A stretch of DNA of 64,000 bases from Brooklawnia sp032229645 (GCA_963722295.1 CAVRLB010000002.1:62001-126000); one strand, 5' to 3'. Positions 9,080-17,485 are shown, numbered from the stretch's first letter. The notes: a model not told the origin generated them from the sequence alone. Program-made: numbers and translations.

Positions 9080-10228
9080 GTGCTCGGTCCGATCCTGGAA
9101 GGCACCAGGATACTGGTGACCGCCCAGCGCCGGGCCGACGACCTGGCTGCTGCTCTGATCCGCCGCGGAGCGCAGGTAGACATCGCGTCCACGCTCGGCG
9201 TGGAGCCGCACATCGACGAGGAGACCCTCGTCGAGCGCACCCGCGGCCTGCTGTACGCGCCGCCGGACGTGGTCGTCGTCACCACCGGGATCGGGCTGCG
9301 CGGCTGGTTGGAAGTGGCGCAGACCGCGGAGCTCGACGGCCCGCTGGTGGAACTCCTGCAGACGTCCCGGGTGGTCGCCCGCGGCCCCAAGGCGCACGGC
9401 GCGCTGCTGGGCGTCGGCGTCACCCCCGACTTGGTGGCCGATTCGGAGACCTCCCGCGAGATCCTCGACCTGCTCTGCGCCGAGGGGGTGAGCGGCCAGC
9501 ACATCGCCGTCCAGTTGCATGGTGCCGGTGACGACGGGCTGTCCTCCGGGCTGACCCGGGCCGGTGCCACGGTCGTGGAGCTGACCGTCTATCGCTGGGG
9601 CGCTCCTCCGGACGCCACCGCGGTGGCCCGGTCCATCGAGCAGGCCCGCGACGGCGCCTACGACGCGATCACGTTCACCTCGGCCCCAGGCGCGGCGGCC
9701 TGGATCGCCGGCGTCGATGCCGCGGACGCGCTGCCCGAGCTGCGCCGCCGGTCCCGGGACGGCACCCTGCTCGTCGCCGTCGGGCCGATCACGGCGGATC
9801 CCCTGATCCGGGCGGGCTTCGAGGTCGAATACCCGGACCAGGGGCGGATGGGCTTCTTGGTGCGGCTGGTGATCACCCGGCTCGGGGTGGACGCCACCGC
9901 CGTGCCGACCGTGGCCGGGGAGCTGCAGGTCCGAGCCGGCAGCGCCACCCTCGACCATCAGCGATTGAAGCTGTCGTCGAGCAGCCTGACGGTGCTGCGC
10001 GTCCTGGCGGACTCGCCGGGCGCGGTGGTCACCCGCGAGCAACTGCTCGAGGCGCTGCCCGGCGCCTCCAGCGACCCGCACGCCGCCGAGGTGGCGGTGG
10101 CCAGGCTGCGCACCAGCCTGGGCCGGCCGGGCGTGGTCAAGACCGTCTACCGCCGCGGATACCGGCTCGTGCAGAGCGCCCCCGCCACGCGCGAACCGCC
10201 CACCATCGACCCGAGGAGCCAGCCATGA
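9080..10228 (+). CDS. hemD: Uroporphyrinogen-III synthase fused to a winged-helix DNA-binding domain
   Basis: The N-terminal part (about 1-265) is a HemD domain, which cyclises hydroxymethylbilane to uroporphyrinogen III, the precursor of siroheme needed by NirB. The C-terminal part (about 285-380) is an OmpR-type winged helix with LTVLRVLADSPGAVVTREQL and the wing KTVYRRGYRLV. The same fusion is known in actinobacteria, for example mycobacterial Rv0260c, which lies near narK and nirBD. The protein may couple tetrapyrrole supply to control of the nitrate/nitrite genes; this regulatory role is inferred. The start is GTG at 9080; a TTG at 9074, overlapping the nirD stop, is possible. 382 residues from GTG. 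Confidence 0.85.
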   Translation: MLGPILEGTRILVTAQRRADDLAAALIRRGAQVDIASTLGVEPHIDEETLVERTRGLLYAPPDVVVVTTGIGLRGWLEVAQTAELDGPLVELLQTSRVVARGPKAHGALLGVGVTPDLVADSETSREILDLLCAEGVSGQHIAVQLHGAGDDGLSSGLTRAGATVVELTVYRWGAPPDATAVARSIEQARDGAYDAITFTSAPGAAAWIAGVDAADALPELRRRSRDGTLLVAVGPITADPLIRAGFEVEYPDQGRMGFLVRLVITRLGVDATAVPTVAGELQVRAGSATLDHQRLKLSSSSLTVLRVLADSPGAVVTREQLLEALPGASSDPHAAEVAVARLRTSLGRPGVVKTVYRRGYRLVQSAPATREPPTIDPRSQP

Positions 10229-10496
10229 CCGGATCCACCACTCTCGTCGCCTGCACCGCCGCGACGCGCCCGCCGGGTTCTTCGCCGTCGAGGCCGCGGG
10301 CCTGCGCTGGCTCGCCGCCGCCAAGGCGGTGCGGATCGCGTCCGTCGTCAGCCTGGACGCCACCAGCATCGTCCTCGAGCGGCTGCCCACGGCAGCCCCG
10401 ACCCCCGCGCACGTGCGCGACTTCGGGCGTCAGCTCGCCGCGCTCCACGACGTCACCGGCGCCGTCTCCCGTCACCCGGGCAGCACCGCTCGCTGA
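10225..10496 (+). pseudogene. Chimeric remnant: short N-terminus joined to a fructosamine kinase fragment
   Basis: The ATG at 10225 overlaps the hemD stop and starts MTGSTTLVACT, which resembles the start of sirohydrochlorin chelatase CbiX proteins (weak, only ten residues). In the next frame the sequence reads DAPAGFFAVEAAGLRWLAAA and FGRQLAALHD up to a TGA at 10494-10496. This matches the N-terminal lobe of fructosamine-3-kinase/aminoglycoside phosphotransferase-like proteins, which are normally about 270 residues. Only about 75 residues remain, so the kinase is not functional. The piece marks the right edge of the GC-rich nitrate block, and a deletion joining two genes is the simplest reading. 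Confidence 0.6.
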
Positions 10497-10619
10497 CCCA
10501 CACAGCAGCTACCACGAGTCACAAAAACTGCCGGACAATCGCCAGCCGCTGCGACTTCTGGCAGCCGCTATCGTCCAGCCTCCGCGGGAAGGCACGGCGA
10601 CACCCCAGAAGATCGCGGC

Positions 10620-11633
10620 TCAGCGAACGTAGACCTTCAGCCAGCGGGTCATCTCGGCAAAGACCTCGTCGCGCACCGGATGCGGCGACAGGACGAGGTC
10701 GTGCATGCCGCCCTCGACGCGAACCAAGGTCACCTCGGGCCCAAGCCGCCACGCAAGGCTCGCGAGCTTGTCCACGTCGAGCACCAGATCGACTGACTTG
10801 AGCGATTCGTCCCACTCGGTCGCGATCAGATTGCTACGTGCGCTGGTCATCATCAGCACCGGGCAATCGATCTGCAGCCCTGCGGCGACCTTTCCCTGGC
10901 CTGCGACAATTGCCCTCGCCCAGCCGAGCCGAGGAACGAAAGCCTTGTTCGACTTGAAGTCCAGGTCATAGTCCCATTCGCCGTACATGGTGCTGGACAC
11001 GCTCTCGGCATACAGCGGTGACTCGCTCATCGCCATCCCGCTGGTGGGCTTCAGTGCGGCCGCGCTCGTCAGCAACGGACGCATGGCCCGCAGCAACAGA
11101 TCAGAGCCGCTCATATCGAGCCACGGGGAGTTGAGCACGACCCCGTTCACCTGCCGGTCGGTCTGGGCCGCCCACAAGCCGGCGATCAGTCCGCCGGTGG
11201 AGTGACCCGTCAGCGTGACCAGTTCATGCCCGTCTTCGCCGATCAGCCGGTAGGCGTCATCGAGTTCGCTCGCATAGTCGTCCAGGCTGGTGATGTACCC
11301 CGCGAACAATCCCGGCCGAAGATTGCGTCCATAACGACGCAGATCAATCGCGTAGAAGTCAAAACCGCGCTTGTCCCAGTAGTCGGCCAGATGCGTCTGG
11401 AAGAAGTAATCGTTCCAGCCATGGATGTACAACACCGCCCGTTGATGACGTGGTTCGTTACGCCGAACCAGCGTCGTGGTGAGCGGTTCGTCCGGTTCAC
11501 CATCAGCAATCACCGCATCGGCGATCCCCCAGCTGCGAGCCTGGTAGCCCGGAAGCAGGCGATCAGCTGTCCACATCAGCGGACCTCCAGCGAGGTTGAT
11601 CTCAGCGACGGTCTTCGTCATCGTCGGAGTCAT
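10620..11633 (-). CDS. Alpha/beta hydrolase, lysophospholipase-like
   Basis: A cytosolic serine hydrolase of 337 residues without signal peptide. It has the oxyanion region YIHGWNDYF, the nucleophile elbow GHSTGG (about 143-148) and a C-terminal His in GGMHDLVLS, which together give the Ser-Asp-His triad typical of the lysophospholipase/monoacylglycerol lipase branch. Its substrate cannot be told from the sequence. The start lies inside the 3' end of the DUF3073 gene in another frame (overlap about 32 bases), so the two are probably co-transcribed and translationally coupled. An alternative ATG lies at 11621. Confidence 0.88.
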   Translation of the reverse strand: MTPTMTKTVAEINLAGGPLMWTADRLLPGYQARSWGIADAVIADGEPDEPLTTTLVRRNEPRHQRAVLYIHGWNDYFFQTHLADYWDKRGFDFYAIDLRRYGRNLRPGLFAGYITSLDDYASELDDAYRLIGEDGHELVTLTGHSTGGLIAGLWAAQTDRQVNGVVLNSPWLDMSGSDLLLRAMRPLLTSAAALKPTSGMAMSESPLYAESVSSTMYGEWDYDLDFKSNKAFVPRLGWARAIVAGQGKVAAGLQIDCPVLMMTSARSNLIATEWDESLKSVDLVLDVDKLASLAWRLGPEVTLVRVEGGMHDLVLSPHPVRDEVFAEMTRWLKVYVR

Positions 11634-11829
11634 ACGCGACTATGTCGTCCTCATCGTACTGAGCAGCAAGATCAGCGTATTGTTCGGGGACCTCATCGTA
11701 GATGTCCTCTACGTTGCTGGATTCCCCACGGAGCTCTCGCTCCAGTGAAGCCAGATCTGTATTTATCGCGCGATACTTCAGATCGCGGGCTACCTTGGTC
11801 TGCTTCGCCTTTGCACGGCCGCGCCCCAT
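11602..11829 (-). CDS. DUF3073 family protein
   Basis: A small protein of 75 residues. It starts with the family hallmark MGRGRAKAKQTKVARDLKY, a highly basic stretch, and ends in a run of acidic residues (YDSDDDEDRR). The family is restricted to actinobacteria and has no established function; the charge pattern suggests interaction with nucleic acid or ribosomes. The ATG at 11829 is preferred over upstream codons because family members begin MGRGR and a GAGGGGG sequence lies upstream. The gene overlaps the following hydrolase gene. Confidence 0.9.
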   Translation of the reverse strand: MGRGRAKAKQTKVARDLKYRAINTDLASLERELRGESSNVEDIYDEVPEQYADLAAQYDEDDIVAYDSDDDEDRR

Positions 11830-11954
11830 ATTGGGTCGACCCCCTCGCTTTGTCCCTCGCGGCCATAGCCGCGGCATGTTGAATAAGAAACCGTCGTGGG
11901 ACCAAGGCTACCCAATCTGATGCCAGGAGGCCAAAGCCGAACCGAACCGTGAAA

Positions 11955-11970
11955 CGTTGGCTCGCCAACG
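11955..11970 (-). terminator. Weak terminator-like hairpin after purM
   Basis: CGTTGG and CCAACG form a perfect 6-bp stem around a 4-base loop, followed on the - strand by TTT. It lies about 45 bases beyond the purM stop. The T-run is short, so termination would be weak; the rest of this 187-base gap (11830-12016) shows no gene. Confidence 0.4.
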
Positions 11971-12016
11971 ACGCTCCGGCGTTCTCGCCGAGTTCATTGC
12001 CGGGGCCCGGCACAAC

Positions 12017-13072
12017 TCAGCGATGCTCTCCGCTCAGTTCGACCCGCTCAGCGCCACCCGACGATGCGACGATCTCACCGCAGATCCATGCGTCCACGCC
12101 CCGTTCGGCCAACAGCCGTACCGAGGCATCTGCATCATCGGGAGCGACCACCGCGGCCATCCCGACACCCATGTTGAGGGTCGCCTCAATATCCGGCCGG
12201 TTCACCTCGCCCAGGCGCTGGACGAGACCGAAAATCGGCGCCGGCGTCCACGAGGCTCTGTCCACCCGTGCAGTCACCGTCCCGGGCAACACCCGGGCCA
12301 GGTTGTTGGCCAGCCCACCCCCGGTGATATGGCTCATCGCGTGCACCTCGGCGCCGCGGATCAGCGCCAACGCATCGAGCGCGTAAACCCTGGTTGGCTC
12401 CAGCAGTTCAGCACCGAGCGTTCGGCCCAGCTCCGGGAGATCATCGTCCAAGCCCAATCCGGCCGATTCCAGCAACACGCGGCGCACCAGTGAGTAGCCG
12501 TTGGAGTGCAGTCCGGACGATGCGATCGCCACGACCGCGTCTCCTGGACGCACCCGCTCGGCGCCGAGCATCTCGTCCGCCTCCACGACCCCGACGGTTG
12601 CTCCGGCCATGTCAAAATCGTCCGGGCCCATCAACCCGGGATGCTCAGCGGTCTCACCGCCCAACAGAGCGGCGCCAGCGGCCACGCAAGCCTCCGCGAT
12701 GCCGCTCACGATGCCGGCGATCCGTTCGGGCAGCACCCGCCCGCACGCGATGTAGTCGGTCACGAACAGCGGTTCGGCTCCGCAAACCACCAGATCGTCC
12801 ACCAGCATCCCGATCAGATCCCAGCCGACGGTGTTGTACACGCCCATGGCTTGGGCAATGGCTACTTTCGTGCCCACTCCGTCGGTGCTGGTTGCCAGTA
12901 CCGGATGCCGGTAGTTCTTGAACGCCGACGCATCGAAGCAGCCCGCGAAACCACCCAGTCCGCCCATCACCTCCGGCCGCGTCGCGCGCGCGACATGGCC
13001 CTTCATCAACTCGACGGCCCGGTCGCCGGCCTCGATGTCGACTCCGGCGCGGGCGTAGGCAGACTGACTCAT
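12017..13072 (-). CDS. purM: Phosphoribosylformylglycinamidine cyclo-ligase (AIR synthetase)
   Basis: ATP-dependent closure of FGAM to AIR in purine synthesis. It is 351 residues, the usual length, with the family motifs YARAGVDIEAGD at the start, VLATSTDGVGTK (about 58-69), LGGETAEHPG and HITGGGLANNL. The ATG is preceded by AGGAGG, and its first bases overlap the purF stop (4-base overlap), so purF and purM are translationally coupled. It is cytoplasmic and dimeric by family knowledge. Confidence 0.97.
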   Translation of the reverse strand: MSQSAYARAGVDIEAGDRAVELMKGHVARATRPEVMGGLGGFAGCFDASAFKNYRHPVLATSTDGVGTKVAIAQAMGVYNTVGWDLIGMLVDDLVVCGAEPLFVTDYIACGRVLPERIAGIVSGIAEACVAAGAALLGGETAEHPGLMGPDDFDMAGATVGVVEADEMLGAERVRPGDAVVAIASSGLHSNGYSLVRRVLLESAGLGLDDDLPELGRTLGAELLEPTRVYALDALALIRGAEVHAMSHITGGGLANNLARVLPGTVTARVDRASWTPAPIFGLVQRLGEVNRPDIEATLNMGVGMAAVVAPDDADASVRLLAERGVDAWICGEIVASSGGAERVELSGEHR

Positions 13073-14511
13073 GCGTCCTCCTGGTGGATTCCGAGCGAGA
13101 CCGCAGCCTCACGGGGGATATGGATCGGGTAGCGGCCATCGAAACAGGCCGAGCAGAGTCGGCTCGCGTCCAGACCGACCGCCTCGTGCAGCCCGGGCAG
13201 GCTGATGTATCCCAGCGAATCCGCCTCGATCGCCTGCGCGATCTCCTGGGTGCTGAGCCCTGGCGCGATCAGCTCGGCGCGGGTGGCGAAGTCGATGCCA
13301 TAGAAGCACGGCCATTCGACGGGCGGGCTGCTGATCCGTACATGCACCTCGGTGGCGCCGGCCTCGCGCAGCATCCTGATCAGGGCACGCTGAGTGTTGC
13401 CGCGCACGATCGAATCGTCAACCACGACCAGGCGCTTGCCTGCGATCACCTCGCGCAGGGGATTGAGTTTCAATCTGATGCCGAGTTGGCGGATGGTCTG
13501 CGACGGCTGGATGAACGTGCGTCCGACATAGGAGTTCTTCACCAGCCCGAGACCGAACGGGATACCGGATTCGCGGGCATAGCCCAGGGCGGCGGGGGTG
13601 CCCGATTCGGGCACCGGAATGACCATGTCCGCCTCGACCGGATACTCGATCGCGAGCTGACGGCCGATCTGCACTCGCGTCGAATGCACCGGGCGTCCGG
13701 CGATCTTGGTATCTGGACGGGCCAGGTAGACGTATTCGAAGAGGCAGCCCTTCTGCTCAGGCTGAGCGAAACGCCGGGTACGCAACCCCGCCGCGTCGAT
13801 TGCGATGAACTCCCCCGGCTCGACCTCGCGGACGAAGGTTGCGCCGACGATGTCGAGAGCGGCTGTCTCGGAGGCCACCACCCAACCGTTCTCCAGGCGT
13901 CCCAGAACCAGCGGGCGCACCCCGTTGCGATCGCGGGCGGCGTAGAGCGCGGTTTCGGTCATGAAGACCAGGCAAAATGCGCCGGCCAGCTTAGGCAGCA
14001 CATCGAATGCGATCTGCTCCACGGATTGCCCGGCGGGGTAGCTCGACATCAGCGCAGAGATCAGCGCCGTGTCGTTGGACGAATCCATCCGGTCCTTGTG
14101 CGGAACCTCCCCTCGGCCGGCAGCCAGCAGCGACTCGAGCTCATCGGTGTTGGTGAGGTTGCCGTTGTGCGCCAGCGCCAGGCCGCCGCTTCCGATCTGG
14201 CAGAAAGTGGGCTGGGCATTGCGCCAGACCGACGCGCCCGTTGTCGAATAACGGTCGTGTCCGATGGCCAGATGACCGGTCAACGAATTGAGTGTCGACT
14301 CGTCGAAAACCTGGCTGACCAGGCCCATGTCTTTGAACACCATGATGCGCTTGCCGTTGGACACAGCGATGCCGGCCGACTCTTGGCCGCGGTGTTGAAG
14401 GGCGAATAACCCGTAGTAGGTGAGTTTTGAGACTGCCTCGCCGGGGGCATAGACCCCGAAGACTCCGCACTCTTCGTGCGGACGATCGTCAGTCATTGCG
14501 GATGACGGCAC
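13069..14511 (-). CDS. purF: Amidophosphoribosyltransferase
   Basis: First committed step of purine synthesis: PRPP plus glutamine to phosphoribosylamine. The N-terminal glutamine amidohydrolase starts at ECGVFGVY, whose Cys becomes the nucleophile after propeptide removal. The phosphoribosyltransferase part has the PRPP loop VVDDSIVRGNT. The Cys set, including KGCLF, EWPCFYG and CSACFDG, matches the [4Fe-4S] type of Bacillus PurF, an oxygen-sensitive form. It has 480 residues from a GTG with AGGA upstream; an ATG five codons later is also possible. It is coupled to purM and divergent from the dehydrogenase at 14658. Confidence 0.96.
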   Translation of the reverse strand: MPSSAMTDDRPHEECGVFGVYAPGEAVSKLTYYGLFALQHRGQESAGIAVSNGKRIMVFKDMGLVSQVFDESTLNSLTGHLAIGHDRYSTTGASVWRNAQPTFCQIGSGGLALAHNGNLTNTDELESLLAAGRGEVPHKDRMDSSNDTALISALMSSYPAGQSVEQIAFDVLPKLAGAFCLVFMTETALYAARDRNGVRPLVLGRLENGWVVASETAALDIVGATFVREVEPGEFIAIDAAGLRTRRFAQPEQKGCLFEYVYLARPDTKIAGRPVHSTRVQIGRQLAIEYPVEADMVIPVPESGTPAALGYARESGIPFGLGLVKNSYVGRTFIQPSQTIRQLGIRLKLNPLREVIAGKRLVVVDDSIVRGNTQRALIRMLREAGATEVHVRISSPPVEWPCFYGIDFATRAELIAPGLSTQEIAQAIEADSLGYISLPGLHEAVGLDASRLCSACFDGRYPIHIPREAAVSLGIHQEDA

Positions 14512-14657
14512 GGCTCGATCCTATCGCGCCCGGCCGATCGCCACCGCCGCCAACCGGAGCCCGGACGTGGCCCGCCAGCAGTCAATCGCCTCGCCAATTG
14601 CTAGAGGATATGGGATAATGATTACGCGTTTTTTCAAGGACGAAGGGAAGCCACAAG

Positions 14658-15620
14658 ATGCGCGTTACGATCACTGATCTCGATCACGATTCCTGGGCAA
14701 TCGAGCAAGGCGTTGCCGAAGCGGAGGGTGTGGAATTCCAGATCATCCATGGCGGCAAGGACGCCGGTCTCGATCCGCGGGCAAAAGGCTCAAACGGCCT
14801 GCTCGTGCAATACGCCGATATCACCGCGGAGGTTCTGGACTACCTGCTGCCCGAACTGAAGGTGATCGGCCGCTATGGCGTGGGGGTCGACACCATCGAC
14901 CTCGATGCCGCCGAGGAACGCGGCGTGATCGTGGTCAATGTGCCCGACTACGGCACCCAGTCCGTCGCCGACCACGCGATCACGCTCGCCGTCGCAGTGG
15001 CTCGCAATCTGCTCACGCTGAATGCGCAGGCGCGCAAGTCGAGCATGGACCTCGCCCCGGCGATGCCGATCCATCAGTTCGTCGACCAGACGTTCGGCGT
15101 GCTCGGCTTCGGCGCGATCGGCCACGCCTGCGCCGAGAAAGCTCGCGGGCTCGGCTTCACAACCCAGATCTGCGATGTGATGATCCCCGAGGGCACCACC
15201 GAGATCGGAGGATTCCCGGTTGTCAGCCAGGACGAGCTCCTCGCGACCAGCGACATCATCAGCGTCCACATCCCGTTGATCGCAGCGACCAAGCACCTGT
15301 TCAACGATGAGACCTTCGCCAAGATGAAGGACGGCTCCATCATCGTGAACACCTCCCGCGGCGGAGTCGTGGACACCGACGCACTGGTGCGCGCCGTCGA
15401 ATCCGGAAAGCTGCGGGGCGCCGGCCTGGATGTGATAGAGGTCGAGCCGATTCCGGCCGGCAGCCCGGTGCTCGATCTGGGCCGCGTCATCCTGAGCCCG
15501 CACGCCGCGTACTACTCCGAGGAGTCGTACTACCAGTTGAAGCGTCGGACCATGCAGAACGTCATCGACGTGCTGATGGGCCGCGAATGCAAGAACATCG
15601 TCGTCCCGCGCAAGAAGTGA
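14658..15620 (+). CDS. D-isomer-specific 2-hydroxyacid dehydrogenase, CtBP-like
   Basis: NAD(P)-dependent reductase/dehydrogenase of the phosphoglycerate dehydrogenase superfamily, C-terminal binding protein (CtBP) branch, 320 residues. It shows the Rossmann motif GFGAIGH (about 151-157), catalytic Arg in NTSRGGVVD, Glu in IEVEP and His in LSPHAAYYSEES. The substrate is unknown. A candidate -10 GATAAT lies at 14614-14619 and a GAAGGGA ribosome site at 14642-14648; the upstream region is noticeably AT-richer than its surroundings. The RpiB-like isomerase two genes downstream may share a carbohydrate pathway with it, but this is inference. Confidence 0.88.
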   Translation: MRVTITDLDHDSWAIEQGVAEAEGVEFQIIHGGKDAGLDPRAKGSNGLLVQYADITAEVLDYLLPELKVIGRYGVGVDTIDLDAAEERGVIVVNVPDYGTQSVADHAITLAVAVARNLLTLNAQARKSSMDLAPAMPIHQFVDQTFGVLGFGAIGHACAEKARGLGFTTQICDVMIPEGTTEIGGFPVVSQDELLATSDIISVHIPLIAATKHLFNDETFAKMKDGSIIVNTSRGGVVDTDALVRAVESGKLRGAGLDVIEVEPIPAGSPVLDLGRVILSPHAAYYSEESYYQLKRRTMQNVIDVLMGRECKNIVVPRKK

Positions 15621-15647
15621 CATGAGCCTGCGCCTATTGTTCGCCTC

Positions 15648-16286
15648 ATGAGTCGGCTAGCAGATCAGCGCAAGAGCTACGAACAGGGTCAACTGGACGA
15701 GGCGGATACGACCTCGGAACCGTTGGCCCTGTTTCTGCGCTGGTTGAAGACCGCCGAGAAGGCCAAGGATGTCCCGGAACCCAACGCGATGACCCTGGCG
15801 ACCGTTGGAGTCGACGGGCGCCCGTCGACTCGCGTGGTACTGATCAAGGACGCGGACGAGCGCGGCCTGGTCTGGTACACCAACTACGACTCGCGCAAGG
15901 CCGGGGAACTGGCCGTCAACCCGTTCGCGGCACTGCAGTTTCACTGGGTCGAGCTGGAACGGGTCGTCCGTATCGAGGGGCGTGTCGAGAAGGTGAGCGC
16001 CGAAGAATCGGACGCCTACTTCGCCGTGCGTCCGCTCGATTCGCGAATCGGAGCATGGGCTTCGCCGCAGTCGCAGGTGATCGCCAATCGAGGCGTGCTG
16101 CTGGCCAATGTCGCACGGCTGACGACCCGATTCGGGTTGAATCCGCCGCGTCCGGACAATTGGGGCGGGTTCCGGCTGGCACCCGATCGTTGGGAGTTCT
16201 GGCAGGGACGCAAGTCTCGCCTGCACGATCGCATTCGTTACCGCTTGGACGACGGCCGCTGGATCAGGGAACGCCTGGCACCGTAA
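15648..16286 (+). CDS. pdxH: Pyridoxamine/pyridoxine 5'-phosphate oxidase
   Basis: FMN-dependent oxidase that makes pyridoxal 5'-phosphate. It is 212 residues, normal for PdxH. Motifs: EPNAMTLATVGVDGRPSTRVVLIK (given here by its ends EPNAMT and VVLIK, about 45-68), YTNYDSRKA, and the C-terminal PDxW-type ending PDRWEFWQGRKSRLHDR with RLAP. It lies 27 bases after the dehydrogenase gene and 65 bases before the isomerase gene, on the same strand. It probably acts as a dimer in the cytoplasm. Confidence 0.96.
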   Translation: MSRLADQRKSYEQGQLDEADTTSEPLALFLRWLKTAEKAKDVPEPNAMTLATVGVDGRPSTRVVLIKDADERGLVWYTNYDSRKAGELAVNPFAALQFHWVELERVVRIEGRVEKVSAEESDAYFAVRPLDSRIGAWASPQSQVIANRGVLLANVARLTTRFGLNPPRPDNWGGFRLAPDRWEFWQGRKSRLHDRIRYRLDDGRWIRERLAP

Positions 16287-16351
16287 GGACCCTCCGCCCG
16301 ACGGCCGGAGCCGCACTGTGCGAGTGAGCGCCGCGATGGTTCAATGGGGAC

Positions 16352-16825
16352 ATGAGAATCGGAATCGGAAGTGACGGATCGGGCCACGGCCTGAAGGGCA
16401 TCATCGTTGATCACCTGATCGCCTCGGGACACGAGGTCGTTGACTTTGGACCCGGCGAGGGCGAACAGCCCGAGTACTCCGCCAGCTACGCGCGCAAGGT
16501 CGCTCACGCGATCCGTGACGGCGAGGTGGAGCGCGGCGTGCTGATCTGCGGCACCGGTATCGGCATCTCGATCTCGGCGAACAAGGTGCGCGGCATCCGC
16601 GCGGCGGTCTGTTCCGAACCGTTCACCGCACGTCATACTCGCGAGAACAACGGATCTCAGATCATCGCCTTCGGCGCGTTCGTCGTCGGACCTGAGATGG
16701 CGAAGGCCATCGTCGACGCGTTCCTCGGCGCCGAGTTCAAGGGCCTGGTCGACGACGAGTTCAATCAACGCTTCAACAAGATCGCCGCCATCGAGGACGA
16801 AGAACTCGCGGCCGCCGGAAAATAG
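16352..16825 (+). CDS. RpiB/LacAB-family sugar-phosphate isomerase
   Basis: A 157-residue protein of the ribose-5-phosphate isomerase B/galactose-6-phosphate isomerase fold. It retains the catalytic Cys in LICGTGIGISI (about 67) and the ARHTRENN segment. The N-terminal motif reads GSDGSGHGLK where true RpiB has GSDHAG, so the His that follows the Asp is missing. This points to a different sugar-phosphate substrate (tetrose or other pentose phosphates are known for related enzymes) rather than housekeeping Rpi. A strong terminator follows at 16886. Confidence 0.85.
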   Translation: MRIGIGSDGSGHGLKGIIVDHLIASGHEVVDFGPGEGEQPEYSASYARKVAHAIRDGEVERGVLICGTGIGISISANKVRGIRAAVCSEPFTARHTRENNGSQIIAFGAFVVGPEMAKAIVDAFLGAEFKGLVDDEFNQRFNKIAAIEDEELAAAGK

Positions 16826-16885
16826 GAACCAGATCGATTTCCTAATTGGCAGGTCGATCATTCTGCAAAGGCTCGGCTTACTGAA

Positions 16886-16920
16886 CAACGCCGCGATTCT
16901 ATTAGAGAATCGCGGCGTTG
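16886..16920 (+). terminator. Rho-independent terminator after the isomerase gene
   Basis: A perfect 15-bp stem (CAACGCCGCGATTCT with its complement) around a 5-base loop ATTAG, directly followed by TTTTATT on the + strand. This is the clearest terminator in the window and closes the 14658-16825 transcription unit. Confidence 0.92.
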
Positions 16921-17017
16921 TTTTATTCTTGCAGATATCTTTGGATTGACGTTTGACAAGGGGGTTCGCGGATTACAAATCGCATTGAGCGGACCAGAAA
17001 ATACCTCAGAGTGCGAT

Positions 17018-17036
17018 TGAGGTGAGCCTTAGCTGG
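17018..17036. promoter_or_regulatory. DtxR/IdeR-type iron box upstream of DUF1540 gene
   Basis: TGAGGTGAGCCTTAGCTGG matches the 19-bp iron-box consensus (TTAGGTTAG-C-TAACCTAA type) at about 13 positions by eye. It lies 75 bases before the DUF1540 start. It suggests repression by an Fe(II)-bound DtxR-like regulator; it is the weakest of the three boxes in the window. Confidence 0.5.
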
Positions 17037-17110
17037 ATTGTCTGGATGCGTCGTCGCGCCTAATCTGATGGATATCAGACGCGGGAATACCAGACCAGAA
17101 AGGGCCGATC

Positions 17111-17389
17111 ATGAGCACCATCACCGCCATCAAGTCCTGCTCCACCACCTCTTGTGCCTTCAATCGTGAAGGCTGCACCGCTTTCGCCATCACCGTCGAC
17201 GGACAGGGAAGCAAGGCCTCCTGCGGCACCTTCATCACTCTCGACGCCCGCGGCGGCCTACCGACCAGCAACGGTCAGGTCGGCGCCTGCAAGCGCCTCG
17301 AGTGCGCACACAACACCGACCTGATGTGCACCGCCGGATCGATCGAGATCTCCGGCGACGCCGAGTGCCTCAGCTACGAAGTCCGCTGA
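17111..17389 (+). CDS. DUF1540 cysteine-rich protein
   Basis: A 92-residue Cys-rich protein with two similar Cys clusters: CSTTSCAFNREGCTAF near the N-terminus and CKRLECAHNTDLMCTAGSIE with a late Cys (AECLSYEV) at the end, the DUF1540 pattern. The spacing suggests metal binding. The family function is unknown. An iron box upstream points to induction under iron limitation, which would suit an iron or other metal-handling role. AAAGG before the ATG supports the start. It lies between a terminator and a hairpin and so appears to be monocistronic. Confidence 0.85.
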   Translation: MSTITAIKSCSTTSCAFNREGCTAFAITVDGQGSKASCGTFITLDARGGLPTSNGQVGACKRLECAHNTDLMCTAGSIEISGDAECLSYEVR

Positions 17390-17407
17390 CTGATCCAGGC
17401 CCAAAGA

Positions 17408-17448
17408 ACTGGCTGTGACCCCACCTTGACAGTGGAGCCACAGCCAGT
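17408..17448. terminator. Hairpin between convergent DUF1540 and hydrolase genes
   Basis: ACTGGCTGTG pairs perfectly with CACAGCCAGT, with a further inner CCAC/GTGG stem. It lies between two convergent genes and can serve both strands. No long T-run follows, so it is a probable rather than certain terminator. Confidence 0.6.
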
Positions 17449-17485
17449 CTGTCTCCCGGGCGGGCACCGGTCGGTCGCGGCGAGA

